A stretch of DNA of 29,422 nucleotides from CATOSD01 sp034422735 (lineage in GTDB: Bacteria; Chloroflexota; Dehalococcoidia; Lucifugimonadales; CATOSD01), in assembly GCA_034422735.1 (NCBI GenBank), contig DAOUJL010000036.1, positions 1 through 29,422 of the forward strand. Reading direction: 5' to 3'. The position numbers and the translations under genes are program-made. Below are positions 1-8,586 of the stretch, in pieces. Numbering within the stretch: position 1 is the first letter of the stretch; the number at the start of each line of letters is the position of its first letter. The notes beneath the pieces were generated by a model. The model saw only the letters and a program-made list of their open reading frames with translations, searched no databases and was not told the origin of the DNA.

Positions 1-146
1 ACCTGCCCGAAGTGTCCATGCCCGCACTGGTCGGCCCGCACTCGGCAAGACCATGGGCAACCTCGCTCAAACGCCTGGCACAATACCCCTACCCGGTAAT
101 CTGACACAGGCTCCGCGGGGGAACGCCTGCTCTCAGACGCTCGGCG

Positions 147-758
147 TCACGTGGCACTCCGGCACTCGCCGTTCAGCGGCGCGCGGAAGAGCCGGCGGTA
201 CACCGCGCCGCCAGGAGACAGCGTGCTCTGGAACAGGGCCACCCCGTCCACAACGAAGGGGTCGCTCCGGCTCGGCTGCGCGGCCTCCAGCACGCGCAGG
301 GCGCGAGCACGGTCCTCCCTCGACGCCGAGTCGCGCAGCCGGGCGAGCGTGAGGTGTGGATTGAACGCCCGCCGCTCCCTGGCGAATCCAAGCTCGGACA
401 GGCAATCGTCGACGCTTGCCTGGAGGGCCGCCAGACGCTCCAGGTCGCCCGCTATGCCCGCCCACAGCACGCGGGGAGCGCGGCCGCCGGGAAACGCACC
501 GACTCCGCTCAGCGAGAGCGCGAACGGGGCGTGCTGGGACGCGGCCCTTCCGGCGGCGTCTCCGATGGCGCCGATGCGGTCCGCGGGCACATCGCCCAGG
601 AACTTGAGCGTCAGGTGCACGCCCTCGGGACGCACGGGTCTCAGCCCGCCAATGCCGGCGGACTTCAACTCCGACACTACAGCGGCCAGCGTCTTCTTCA
701 CGCTGTCCGGCAGCTCTATCGCCACGAAGGCGCGCACCGATTGCCCAGCCGCGCTCAC
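147..758 (-). CDS. thpR: RNA 2',3'-cyclic phosphodiesterase (2H phosphoesterase, LigT/ThpR family)
   Basis: 203 residues, the usual size for the family. Two HxTx catalytic motifs are visible: HLTL at residues 48-51 inside HLTLKFLGDVP, and HLTL at 135-138 inside FNPHLTLAR; the paired His/Thr form the 2H active site. The early FVAIELPD is the typical first beta strand. By family knowledge the enzyme hydrolyses 2',3'-cyclic phosphate RNA ends in the cytoplasm; the true substrate is unknown. The start is GTG at 758, 15 bases after the stop of the upstream SDR, so the two probably share a transcript; only a weak Shine-Dalgarno (GCGAG) precedes it. Nothing convincing is seen in bases 1-146 downstream of the stop. 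Confidence 0.9.
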   Translation of the reverse strand: MSAAGQSVRAFVAIELPDSVKKTLAAVVSELKSAGIGGLRPVRPEGVHLTLKFLGDVPADRIGAIGDAAGRAASQHAPFALSLSGVGAFPGGRAPRVLWAGIAGDLERLAALQASVDDCLSELGFARERRAFNPHLTLARLRDSASREDRARALRVLEAAQPSRSDPFVVDGVALFQSTLSPGGAVYRRLFRAPLNGECRSAT

Positions 759-773
759 CTCGCTCGGTCCGGC

Positions 774-1568
774 CTACTGCTGAACGGCCTGGCCGACACC
801 GCCGCTCGCCGCCACGGCCTCGCCGGTCACCGCCGACGAGAGAGGCGACGCTAGAAAGGTGACGAGGTATGCAATCTCGGTCGCGTCCACGATCTTCCGG
901 ATGGCGATGCCCTGGGCTATGCGCTCCTCGATCTCTTCGACCGACACGCCCTCCCGCTCCGCCTGTTCAGCGTGCATGGGGCCGGTGCGCTCCGTTCGGG
1001 TGGTGCCAGGGTGGACGACGTTGACATTGACGCCGTGTGGGCCGAGTTCGTTGGACAGCGTCTTGGTCATGTGGACCAACGCCAGGTTGCGCACGCCGCT
1101 GTAGGTGCCGGAGTTGCGCGACGCCATGCCGCCGATGTTGATTATCCGGCCCCAGCCCTGTTCGCGCATGACGGGAGCCACCGCCTTGGCGCAGCGTAGG
1201 TAGCCCACCACCTTGGTGTTCAGGTCGGCCAGCAGGTCTACGTCGCTAGCGTCGTCCAGTCCGCCTCCGACGAGACCGCCCGGGTACGCGGCGTTGTTCA
1301 CGAGGATGTCGACCCTGCCGAACTCAGCCATGGTCGCGTCCAGCAGACCCTGTACCGACGGGTTGCTGGTGGTGTCGGCGGGGACTGCGACGATTCGACC
1401 GCCGGTCTCCGCCGAAAGCTCCCGGGCAGTCTCCTCGAGCAGCTCCTCGCGCCTGGCGCAGATCACCACGTTTACGCCCTCGCGGGCGAGTTCGCGCGCG
1501 ATCGCCTTGCCGATGCCCACGCTGCCGCCTGTGACTATGGCAACCTTGCCGGTTAGCTGAAGATCCAT
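774..1568 (-). CDS. SDR family protein with altered catalytic residues
   Basis: 264 residues with a Rossmann NAD(P)-binding fold: TGGSVGIG glycine motif near residue 13, VNNAAYPG in place of NNAG, and PGTTRTE after the core. The catalytic centre is unusual. The canonical NISS serine position reads NIGG, the loop to the tyrosine is shorter than usual, and the YxxxK motif reads YSGVR, so Ser is Gly and Lys is Arg. I checked these codons on the minus strand. The protein may be a divergent reductase subfamily or a cofactor-binding protein with weak catalysis. The ATG start has AAGGGAG about eight bases upstream. It lies downstream of another SDR (with a hairpin repeat between) and directly upstream of thpR. 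Confidence 0.88.
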   Translation of the reverse strand: MDLQLTGKVAIVTGGSVGIGKAIARELAREGVNVVICARREELLEETARELSAETGGRIVAVPADTTSNPSVQGLLDATMAEFGRVDILVNNAAYPGGLVGGGLDDASDVDLLADLNTKVVGYLRCAKAVAPVMREQGWGRIINIGGMASRNSGTYSGVRNLALVHMTKTLSNELGPHGVNVNVVHPGTTRTERTGPMHAEQAEREGVSVEEIEERIAQGIAIRKIVDATEIAYLVTFLASPLSSAVTGEAVAASGGVGQAVQQ

Positions 1569-1612
1569 GCTCTCGCTCCCTTCGCGATAGTTTCTTAGGA
1601 CAACCTGATCAT

Positions 1613-1650
1613 CACCCCCATCCTAACCTTCCCTCTGCGAGGGGGAAGGG
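1613..1650 (+). repeat. Dispersed hairpin repeat, copy 1
   Basis: Begins CACCCCCATCCTAACCTT and ends with the palindrome CCCTCTGCGAGGGGGAAGGG. It sits between two same-direction SDR genes. Similar copies occur at 6323, 6374, 11341, 13345, 25341 and 27955. Confidence 0.85.
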
Positions 1651-1667
1651 ACTCATCGGATGGGCTC

Positions 1668-2504
1668 TTAGTACGGCAGTTTCAGCCCTGGCGTGTCCTG
1701 GACGTAGTGGCCCTGTCGGACGCCGAAGTCCTCCTGGAGCTGCACAGTCAGCCCGCCGTCCACGGCCAGGGCGTGGCCGGTGATGAAGGAGGCTTCGTCC
1801 GAGCACAGGAACGCTATGGCGTTGGCGACGTCCACGGGACGCCCGACCCTGCGGAGGGGGTACTGGTCTTCCAGGAAGCGCGCGCCGGAGCGGTCCTCGC
1901 CGTAGCTGGCTTCTATGCGCTCGGTCACGATATGGCCGGGGCAGATGGCGTTCACGCGTATGTTCATAGGCCCGAAGTCGGTCGCCATCTGGCGGGTCAT
2001 GCCTATGACGGCGGACTTGCCCGCCTCGTAGACCAGCTTGCCGGGAGCCATGAGCAGGCCGTGGACGGAGGCGATGTTGACGATGCTGCCCGCGCCGGTC
2101 TTGCGCATCTCCGGCACGGCGTACTTGACGCCGAGGAAGATGGACTTGGCGAGCACTCCCATCTCGAAGTCCCACCGCTCCTCGGTCACGTCCAGCGCGC
2201 TGCCGGTGTCCGGGCCGTGGGCCGGGCTGTAGGCGTTGTTCACCAGTATGTCGAGCCTTCCCCAGTGCCGAACCGCCTCCTCGATCATGCCCCGGATGTC
2301 GTCGTGGCTGCCCACGTCGGCGCGCACCACCCGCGCCTCGCCGCCGGCATCTCGTATCCTCTCGGCGTTGGCCTCCGCCGCCTCCAGGTCGATGTCGGCG
2401 ATGAGCGCCCGCGCGCCCTCCCCGGCCAGTCGCCTCGCGGCGGCGCCGCCAATGCCGAGCGCGCCGCCCGTGACTACGGCCACCTGTCCGTCTAGTCTCG
2501 CCAT
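1668..2504 (-). CDS. SDR family oxidoreductase (canonical catalytic triad)
   Basis: 278 residues. NAD(P)-binding TGGALGIG near residue 12, acidic DIDLE at the end of strand 2 (suggests NAD preference), NNAY, the catalytic serine in NIASVHG and YEAGK as the YxxxK motif, then PGHIVTER. The C-terminal VDGG is typical of classical 250-residue SDRs, but here about 30 residues follow (to GLKLPY), an extension beyond the usual end. By family it oxidises an alcohol or reduces a carbonyl; the substrate cannot be read from sequence. GGGAGG lies about seven bases before the ATG. The gene heads the minus-strand set SDR-SDR-thpR and is divergent from the small acidic protein at 2622. Confidence 0.93.
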   Translation of the reverse strand: MARLDGQVAVVTGGALGIGGAAARRLAGEGARALIADIDLEAAEANAERIRDAGGEARVVRADVGSHDDIRGMIEEAVRHWGRLDILVNNAYSPAHGPDTGSALDVTEERWDFEMGVLAKSIFLGVKYAVPEMRKTGAGSIVNIASVHGLLMAPGKLVYEAGKSAVIGMTRQMATDFGPMNIRVNAICPGHIVTERIEASYGEDRSGARFLEDQYPLRRVGRPVDVANAIAFLCSDEASFITGHALAVDGGLTVQLQEDFGVRQGHYVQDTPGLKLPY

Positions 2505-2541
2505 TTGACATCCTCCCGCCGAGCGGACCGCGCCGCTTGAA

Positions 2542-2570
2542 TTGAAACGTCCCTGCGCCTAGTGTAACCT
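2542..2570 (+). promoter_or_regulatory. Putative sigma70-type promoter for the 2622-4120 genes
   Basis: TTGAAA at 2542-2547, a 17-base spacer and TAACCT at 2565-2570, in the divergent gap between the SDR (minus) and the small acidic protein (plus). The -35 is strong and the -10 is four of six. Confidence 0.4.
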
Positions 2571-2621
2571 CATTGTACCCGCTACCGGAATTGTTACAAG
2601 CGGCGCGAGGAAACTGGCGAT

Positions 2622-2873
2622 ATGGCCGACGACATCATATCCATGGACGACATGATGACCCTGTACGAGGTGACGGACCGCTACGGCATCGACAGGGAGC
2701 AGATCAGCGTCCCGCTGGAGAAAAGCGGGGGCGGCGCGGTCGAGCTGCAGCCCAGCGGCGCGGTCGAGATCACGATACCGGCGACCATACCAACCCGCGA
2801 CTGGCTGCCGAAACTGGAGGAGGACCTGAAGAGCAAGGGCTTCCTAGAGGTTGAGGAAGAGGACGACTTCTAG
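2622..2873 (+). CDS. Small acidic protein of unknown function
   Basis: 83 residues, not recognised. It opens with an acidic, methionine-rich stretch (MADDIISMDDMMTLYEV), has a central part with a likely beta-rich IPATIPTRDW, and ends in a strongly acidic tail (EVEEEDDF). There is no signal peptide or membrane segment. GCGAGGAA lies about ten bases before the ATG, third-position GC is high, and a plausible promoter lies just upstream, all supporting a real gene. It is 56 bases ahead of the FIST protein on the same strand, so the two may form an operon; a partner or regulator role would be pure guesswork. Confidence 0.7.
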   Translation: MADDIISMDDMMTLYEVTDRYGIDREQISVPLEKSGGGAVELQPSGAVEITIPATIPTRDWLPKLEEDLKSKGFLEVEEEDDF

Positions 2874-2929
2874 GCAGTCGCGGTCCTTTATCGAGTGGCC
2901 AGGTGGCGAACGCCCAGAAGGGGGAGCGA

Positions 2930-4120
2930 ATGAGATGGAGTTCAGCGGTTTCAGAGGCGGCCACCATCGCCGAGGCGGTCCAGGAGTGCGCCGCCAGGCT
3001 TAGCGACCAGCTTGAAGGCGAGTCCCCCGACCTGGTCGTGGCGTTCGCGTCGGCGCACCACGCCGAGGGCTTCGCCGACGTGCCGGCCCTGGTTCGCGCG
3101 GCCCTGCCCGGAGGTGTGCTGGTGGGCTGCTCCAGCGGCGGCGTGATAGGCGCGGGCGCGGAGGTGGAACATCGCCCCGGCTTCGCGATGACCGCCGCCC
3201 GGCTGCCCGGCGTTTCGATCACGCCCTTCCATGTCGAGGACGCCGTGTTGCCGGACGGGGACGCGCCTCCGCAGGACTGGGAGGCGCTGTTCCACGCGGC
3301 GTCGACCGACGACCCCCAATTCCTGCTGCTCGCCGATCCGTTCAGCGTCAGGGGCGAGTTCCTGCTGATGGGTCTCGACTATGCCTTCCCCGGCAGCGTC
3401 AAGATAGGCGGGCTCGCGAGCGGCGGCGGCGAGCCGGGGGCCAACGCGCTGTTCCTGGGTGACGAGGTGCACCGGGGCGGCGTCGTGGGACTGGCCTTCA
3501 GCGGCGACATCGTGATCGACACAGTGGTCGCACAGGGATGCCGACCCATCGGCGCGCCAATGCAGATCACTGGTTGCCAGCGCAACGTACTAACCGAAGT
3601 AGACGGACGCACGCCGTTCGAGGCGCTCAAGGAGGTGTTCGTCGGACTTAGCGACCGCGACCGGCAGCTGGCCCAGCACTCGCTTTTCCTCGGCATCGTG
3701 ATGGACGAAATGAACGACTCCCCGCTTCACGGCGACTTCCTCATTCGCAACATCGTTGGGGTGGACGGACAGCGCGGATTCCTGGCGATCGGCGAGATGC
3801 TCAAGGAGGGCCAGATCGTGCAGTTCCACCTACGGGACGCCGACGCCTCCGCGCAGGACCTCGACGCGGTTCTGGAGCGCTACCTGGACACGCACGCCGC
3901 GCACGGCGAGGCAGGCGCGTTGCTGTTCTCGTGTCTCGGCAGGGGGTCGTACCTGTACGGGCGGGCCGACCACGACACGGACATGTTCCGCGACAAGCTG
4001 GGGCCTATGCCGCTGACCGGCTTCTTCTGCAACGGCGAGATCGGGCAGGTGGGCGGCTCAACCTACCTGCACGGCTACACCAGCTCGTTCGGCGTGTTTC
4101 GGCCGAAGGCGGGCCTCTAG
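2930..4120 (+). CDS. FIST N-terminal and FIST C-terminal domain sensory protein
   Basis: 396 residues from ATG 2930, preferred because AGGGGGAG lies three to four bases upstream; an in-frame GTG at 2903 has no such signal. The N-terminal FIST domain covers roughly residues 20-210, with GCSSGGVIGAG at 66-76. The C-terminal FIST domain follows, with GFFCNGEIGQVGG near the end as its signature. By family knowledge FIST domains bind small ligands, possibly amino acids, and are often fused to or encoded beside signalling proteins. Here the domains stand alone in the cytoplasm with no kinase, cyclase or chemoreceptor nearby. The stop codon overlaps that of the converging amidohydrolase by four bases. 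Confidence 0.9.
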   Translation: MRWSSAVSEAATIAEAVQECAARLSDQLEGESPDLVVAFASAHHAEGFADVPALVRAALPGGVLVGCSSGGVIGAGAEVEHRPGFAMTAARLPGVSITPFHVEDAVLPDGDAPPQDWEALFHAASTDDPQFLLLADPFSVRGEFLLMGLDYAFPGSVKIGGLASGGGEPGANALFLGDEVHRGGVVGLAFSGDIVIDTVVAQGCRPIGAPMQITGCQRNVLTEVDGRTPFEALKEVFVGLSDRDRQLAQHSLFLGIVMDEMNDSPLHGDFLIRNIVGVDGQRGFLAIGEMLKEGQIVQFHLRDADASAQDLDAVLERYLDTHAAHGEAGALLFSCLGRGSYLYGRADHDTDMFRDKLGPMPLTGFFCNGEIGQVGGSTYLHGYTSSFGVFRPKAGL

Positions 4121-5001
4121 GCTTCCCGCGCCGCTCGCGCCAGCAGTCGCTCGGCGTTGCCGCCCAGGATCGCGGCCAGGGCCTCCTCCGAGGTGACGGT
4201 GCGCCGCGCCTGGTCAATCAGCCGGCGCGCTCGCAACAGGGGGTAGTCGCTGCCCAGCAGCACGCGCCCGGGGCCGACCAGTCCAGCCACTGTGGGGAAC
4301 ACCGAGGCCGAGTACAGGAACGGCGAGGCCGCGGAGTCGAAATAGACGTTCCGCAGGCTCTCCTCGACCTCGGGCATCATGGCGTAGAAGGGCAGACCGC
4401 CTCCCCAGTGGGCGCATACTATGGGGACGTCGGGGAACGCGAGGATGAAGCGCCACAGCGAATCGGGCCAGGTTGTGCCCTTGCCAGGGTAGAGATGGCC
4501 TATCGGCTCGGACGAGTGGGTGGTCACGATGAGTCCCAGGTGTCGCGCCGCTTCCATCAGCGGAGCCATCGTGCGCTCGTCGCCGATGTCGTAGCCCTGC
4601 GTGTCGGGATGGAGCTCGCCCACGCCAACCAGACCGGCGGACGCGCATCGCTCGGCCTCCCGCGCCGCTGGTTCGCCCCAGACCGGGTTGACGCCGCCGA
4701 ATCCGTAGAGTCTGCCGGGGTAGCGACGCACCGAATCCGCGATGTAATCGTTCACTTCCCTCGCCAGGCCGTGGTCTGTCCAGCCCATGCCCATCACGAC
4801 GGATGCGTCCACGCCGTCGGTGTCCATCGCCTCTATCAGCTCCTCCGCCGTGGCCATCCTGGCGCTCGGATTGCCGAACAACGCACCGAACGTCACGTCG
4901 ATCTCCAGGTAGCGAAAGTGCTGATCCCGCAGCCAGGGCGGGAAGGCATGAGTGTGAAAGTCGATGACCCTGGGAATGGGTTGCGGCTCGGATGCGCTCA
5001 T
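4117..5001 (-). CDS. Amidohydrolase family protein (amidohydrolase 2 / decarboxylase-like TIM barrel)
   Basis: 294 residues. Metal-binding HxH appears as FHTH (H16, H18), followed by a histidine in VTTHSSE, a further one in CAHWGGG and the catalytic aspartate in GSDYP near the C-terminus. This order is typical of Amidohydro_2 proteins, which include decarboxylases related to ACMSD and lactone or ester hydrolases; the substrate is unknown. The ATG lies 21 bases after the stop of enolase, so it is likely co-transcribed with it. Its TAG shares a CTAG tetranucleotide with the FIST gene stop on the other strand. Confidence 0.9.
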   Translation of the reverse strand: MSASEPQPIPRVIDFHTHAFPPWLRDQHFRYLEIDVTFGALFGNPSARMATAEELIEAMDTDGVDASVVMGMGWTDHGLAREVNDYIADSVRRYPGRLYGFGGVNPVWGEPAAREAERCASAGLVGVGELHPDTQGYDIGDERTMAPLMEAARHLGLIVTTHSSEPIGHLYPGKGTTWPDSLWRFILAFPDVPIVCAHWGGGLPFYAMMPEVEESLRNVYFDSAASPFLYSASVFPTVAGLVGPGRVLLGSDYPLLRARRLIDQARRTVTSEEALAAILGGNAERLLARAAREA

Positions 5002-5022
5002 GTCAGCGCCGACCGGCTCGGC

Positions 5023-6309
5023 TCACCGCGCCAGACGCTCGTATGCGCTGAGACCGGCAAACGCCGCCCTGTCCCCAAGCTCCTCCTCGATGCGCAGCAG
5101 CCGGTTGTACTTGGCGGTGCGCTCGGAGCGGGCGGGCGCTCCGGCCTTGATCTGGCCCGCGGCGGTTGCCACCGCTAGGTCCGCGATGGTGGTGTCCTCG
5201 GTTTCGCCGGAGCGGTGGCTTATCACGGCGCCCCATCCGGCCCGCTTGGTCATCGCGATGGCTCGCAGGGTCTCGGTCAGGGTGCCTATCTGGTTGAGCT
5301 TGACGAGGACGGCGTTGGCCGCCGAACTGTCGATGCCGCGCTGGATGAGGGCGGTGTTGGTGGTGAAGAGGTCGTCTCCCACGAGCTGCACGCTTGAGCC
5401 TATGGCCGAGGTCATCGCCTGCCAGCCGTTCCAGTCGTTCTCATCCATACCGTCCTCAATGCTAAGCAACGGGTATTCCCGGGTCCACTCCGCGTACCTC
5501 GCCGCGAGTTGGTCGGGGCCGAGCACGGCGTCTTCGCGAGCGAGTTCATAACGCCCGCCCTCGTAGAACTCGGACGCCGCAACGTCCAGCGCGATGAAGC
5601 ACTGCTCTCCGGGAGTGTATCCCGCCGACTCGATGGCCGACAGAATGAGCTCTACGGCATCGCGGTTGGAGGACAGCGAGGGAGCGAATCCGCCCTCGTC
5701 GCCCACGCTCGCGCCCATGCCGCGCTGGAGGAGCAGCGAGCGCAGGGCGTGGTAGACCTCGACGCCGCAGCGCAGCGCCTCCGAGTAGGTGTCGAAACCG
5801 GCGGGGACGACCATGAACTCCTGGAAGTCGGTCGAGTTCGCGGCGTGCCTGCCGCCGTTGATGATGTTGAACATGGGCACGGGCAGCGTGAGCGAATCTT
5901 CGGCTCCGAGATGGGCGTACAGAGGCACGCCCAGGCTGCGGGACGCGGCACGGGCGGCGGCCAGCGACACGCCCAGGATGGCGTTCGCGCCGAGGGCGCT
6001 CTTGTTCGGGGTGCCGTCCAGCTCGATCAGCGCGGCGTCGAGCGCCTCCTGGTCCAGCGCGGACATGCCGCTGACTTGTTCCGCGATCGGCCCAACCACG
6101 TTGGCGACGGGGCGCAGCACGCCGCGCCCGCCGTACCTGTCCGGGTCGCCGTCGCGCAGCTCGTGGGCCTCGTTGGCCCCGGTGCTCGCCCCGGACGGCA
6201 CGAGCGCCCGCCCCCGCGCGCCGTCACTCAGCGTGACGTCCACCTCCACCGTGGGGTTGGCGCGGGAGTCCAGTACCTCCCTTGCCGTGATCTGCGTAAT
6301 CGCGCTCAT
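5023..6309 (-). CDS. eno: Enolase (phosphopyruvate hydratase)
   Basis: 428 residues, full length. Cytoplasmic glycolytic enzyme converting 2-phosphoglycerate to phosphoenolpyruvate. Key residues are in place: ASTGANEAHELRDGD in the flexible loop, GGRHAANSTDFQEFM, catalytic E205 in GDEGGFAP, metal ligands D242 (ALDVA), E285 (SIEDG) and D312 (GDDLF), general base K337 in VLVKLNQIGT, and SHRSGETED with K388 in the final helices. The ATG has only a weak ribosome binding site. The upstream gap holds two hairpin repeats, so eno and the amidohydrolase may be transcribed separately from the SDR above them. Confidence 0.99.
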   Translation of the reverse strand: MSAITQITAREVLDSRANPTVEVDVTLSDGARGRALVPSGASTGANEAHELRDGDPDRYGGRGVLRPVANVVGPIAEQVSGMSALDQEALDAALIELDGTPNKSALGANAILGVSLAAARAASRSLGVPLYAHLGAEDSLTLPVPMFNIINGGRHAANSTDFQEFMVVPAGFDTYSEALRCGVEVYHALRSLLLQRGMGASVGDEGGFAPSLSSNRDAVELILSAIESAGYTPGEQCFIALDVAASEFYEGGRYELAREDAVLGPDQLAARYAEWTREYPLLSIEDGMDENDWNGWQAMTSAIGSSVQLVGDDLFTTNTALIQRGIDSSAANAVLVKLNQIGTLTETLRAIAMTKRAGWGAVISHRSGETEDTTIADLAVATAAGQIKAGAPARSERTAKYNRLLRIEEELGDRAAFAGLSAYERLAR

Positions 6310-6322
6310 GGTAGCTGTCTTT

Positions 6323-6360
6323 CACCCCCATCCTAACCTTCCCCCTGCGAGGGGGAAGGG
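6323..6360 (+). repeat. Dispersed hairpin repeat, copy 2
   Basis: Same opening as copy 1 (CACCCCCATCCTAACCTT), then a palindrome of CCCCCT and AGGGGG arms around GCG. It lies just upstream of the eno start. Confidence 0.85.
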
Positions 6361-6373
6361 GCAATTCGGAAGA

Positions 6374-6396
6374 CCTTTCCCCTGCGAGGGGGAAGG
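6374..6396 (+). repeat. Dispersed hairpin repeat, truncated copy 2b
   Basis: Only the hairpin half of the repeat is present, with a second pair of arms outside it (GAAGA at 6369-6373 and TCTTC at 6399-6403) that abuts the stop codon of the SDR. No T-run follows on the minus strand, so it is not a standard intrinsic terminator. Confidence 0.7.
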
Positions 6397-6402
6397 AATC
6401 TT

Positions 6403-7248
6403 CTATCTCATCGTAAACCGGCCCATCAGGTAGAAGAAGAGCCGTTCAGGTAGTAGTCGTGCGCCCAGCCCGCCCAGGCGTGCCTCGACGCTCACCGGGT
6501 ATCGGAACGCGGGGCGCCGTGAGCGTATGATCTTGTGTATGACACGGGCCACCTTCGCGGGGTCGGCACCCCTCTTGTGCATAGCGAGGCTGCGCTGCCT
6601 GTACCGCCGGACGAACGGAGAGTAGGCGGAATCTTCGTCTTCGGCCTCCGCGGCTGTAACCTGGTTGCCGATGAACTCGGTCTTGAATAGTCCCGGCTCG
6701 ACAACCGCGACCCGCACGCCGAAAGGCCTCAGCTCCGTTCTCAGCGACTCGCTCAGCCCCTCCAACGCGAACTTGCTGGCCACATAGGCGCCGTTGAAGG
6801 GCGTCCCCAGTCTTCCCAGCACCGAGCTGACGTTGATGATGGTGCCCCTACGCCGCTCCAGCATATCCGGCAGCACGGCTCTGATCATGCGGTGCGCGGC
6901 GAACACGTTCGTCTCGAACTGAGCCGCAAGCTCGTCCGATGACAGGCTGCCGACCGGACCCCAGAGGCCGTACCCGGCGTTGTTCACGAGCGCGCCGAAT
7001 CCGCCGTGCCGGCTCGCCAATTCCGGCATTATCCGCACCACATCTTCGTCGCTGTTGATGTCCAGCTCCGCGCCCCATACGGGCAGACTCCTCCGGCTGG
7101 CCTCGTCGAGCAGGCCCTCCAGCCGCTTCATCGAGCGGCTCGTGCCGACGACGCGATAGCCGCGGTCGGCCAGGTACAGCGCCGCGGCGCGTCCGATGCC
7201 CGACGACGCTCCTGTTATCAGCACCGCGCCATGTTCCTCGCTAGACAA
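6403..7248 (-). CDS. SDR family oxidoreductase (canonical triad)
   Basis: 281 residues from TTG 7248, chosen because GGGAG lies five bases upstream. An in-frame TTG at 7272 would add eight residues (MRAWLGVA) without a clear ribosome binding site. Motifs: TGASSGIG, NNAGYG, NVSSVLG with the catalytic serine, YVASK as YxxxK, and PGLFKTEF. The basic SRSMKR after strand 2 suggests NADP. The layout resembles the AdhS/retinol-dehydrogenase-like classical SDRs with a longer C-terminus ending in FFYLMGRFTMR, which might touch membrane. The substrate is unknown. Hairpin repeats follow the stop. Confidence 0.92.
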   Translation of the reverse strand: MSSEEHGAVLITGASSGIGRAAALYLADRGYRVVGTSRSMKRLEGLLDEASRRSLPVWGAELDINSDEDVVRIMPELASRHGGFGALVNNAGYGLWGPVGSLSSDELAAQFETNVFAAHRMIRAVLPDMLERRRGTIINVSSVLGRLGTPFNGAYVASKFALEGLSESLRTELRPFGVRVAVVEPGLFKTEFIGNQVTAAEAEDEDSAYSPFVRRYRQRSLAMHKRGADPAKVARVIHKIIRSRRPAFRYPVSVEARLGGLGARLLPERLFFYLMGRFTMR

Positions 7249-7326
7249 GGCAACTCCCAACCACGCCCTCAACAGGGCAGAACGCCCTCAACCAAGATGT
7301 TGGCGCCATTATAGAGCACACGGCCT

Positions 7327-8577
7327 CTAAGGGGCGTGTACGCCGGCCGGCTCCCGAAAGCGGCTCGGGTATAGCAACGCGGAGAACACTCCCACGCCCG
7401 TCAGCAGAGTCAGCACCAGGAGCCCCGTTTGGAGCGAGCCGGTGAACTCGGCGACTGCGCCCACCACGACCGGCCCGGCGGCGAACCCCAGACCAGTCAC
7501 GGTGTGGATGAGGGCGGACACCACGACCACCTCCCGCGGCCCGATGCCCGGAAACTCGAATGGCAGCAGTTCGATGACCGGCGAGGCCACCCACACCAGA
7601 CCCAACCCGGTGATGAGCGCCATCAGCAGCAGGGGATAGGGGGTCAGCGTGATTGCCACGCCCAACGCCGCGTTGGACACGGCGGCGACGGTTAGCAGCA
7701 GCTTGCGGTTTGGCACACGGCGCGAAATCCACCCCGCCGAGAGCGCGAACGGCACCAGACTGTAGTACAGGAACGCCAGCAGCGGCCCACCAAGCGTCAG
7801 CGCGATTCCCTTGTCCTCCAGAAGGAGCGTGGGTAGAAACGTGACCATCGCCGTCCAGGTCGCCGCGAGGCAGAACATCGTGACGCCTATCAGCCACGCC
7901 TGCGGGTAGGCGCGAATGGCGCTGACCGGGCTGCGCTGCGGCGCGCGGAGACGGACCTGGAAGTCGCGCACCGGGGCGTGGCGCTCCCTTGCCACAATAA
8001 GCCACGCCACCAACTGCGCCGCCATGAGTCCGCCCTGGATGAAGTAGGCCGTCCGCCAACTCCCCACGAGGCCTATGAGCACCGCGCTCAGGCTGATGGA
8101 CAGCGCGAGCAGCAGGCTGTGTTGGGAGAGGCCGACGGCGTTGACGATGGCGTATTGCCGGCGCGCGGCCCACTGCTGCAACAGCATCGTTTGGGCCGGT
8201 ACGGATATGAGATTGGACACCACCAGCAGGAGCCTGGCCGCGAACAGCGTGGTGAAGTTGACGGCCAGCCCCTGCAGGAAGACGAACGGCACGACGAGCG
8301 TAATCGACGCCAGTGTCAGGGGGACTGGCCGAAACCGCGAGAAGAACGCGCCGAACGGCAGTGTGAGGGCGGCGGTCGCCACCCACCAGACCGCCTGGAG
8401 CAGACCGGCCTGTAGCGGCGTCAGTCCGAGGTCATCGGTGATGAAGGGCAGGAAAATGCCGAATGCGAAGGAGTTTACGACGATGCTGCTGCGCCGGAAC
8501 CTGGACAGCAGAATGACGGCCCAGCCGCGCGGCGGCGTCCGGCTAAGCTGGTCGTCGCAGGCCGCGGCGTCGTCCAT
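7327..8577 (-). CDS. MFS transporter
   Basis: 416 residues. After about 25 soluble N-terminal residues there are around twelve hydrophobic segments in two six-helix halves, separated by a charged loop near RERHAPVRDFQVRLR. Short arginine-rich cytoplasmic loops such as FFSRFRPVP after helix 2 and SRRVPNRK in the second half fit the major facilitator motif-A positions. It is an inner-membrane secondary carrier of unknown substrate, probably organic anions or drug-like compounds. The ATG lies nine bases after the CapA-type gene stop, suggesting co-transcription. Confidence 0.9.
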   Translation of the reverse strand: MDDAAACDDQLSRTPPRGWAVILLSRFRRSSIVVNSFAFGIFLPFITDDLGLTPLQAGLLQAVWWVATAALTLPFGAFFSRFRPVPLTLASITLVVPFVFLQGLAVNFTTLFAARLLLVVSNLISVPAQTMLLQQWAARRQYAIVNAVGLSQHSLLLALSISLSAVLIGLVGSWRTAYFIQGGLMAAQLVAWLIVARERHAPVRDFQVRLRAPQRSPVSAIRAYPQAWLIGVTMFCLAATWTAMVTFLPTLLLEDKGIALTLGGPLLAFLYYSLVPFALSAGWISRRVPNRKLLLTVAAVSNAALGVAITLTPYPLLLMALITGLGLVWVASPVIELLPFEFPGIGPREVVVVSALIHTVTGLGFAAGPVVVGAVAEFTGSLQTGLLVLTLLTGVGVFSALLYPSRFREPAGVHAP

Positions 8578-8586
8578 GCGGGGCGG

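Noticed and set aside
1..146. Possible gene running off the left edge on the minus strand
   Set aside because: A few start codons are open to the edge, but the peptide is too short to recognise and there is no clear ribosome binding site.
6369..6403. Intrinsic terminator after the SDR at 6403-7248
   Set aside because: A good hairpin, but no T-run follows on the coding strand, and it is a copy of the dispersed repeat.
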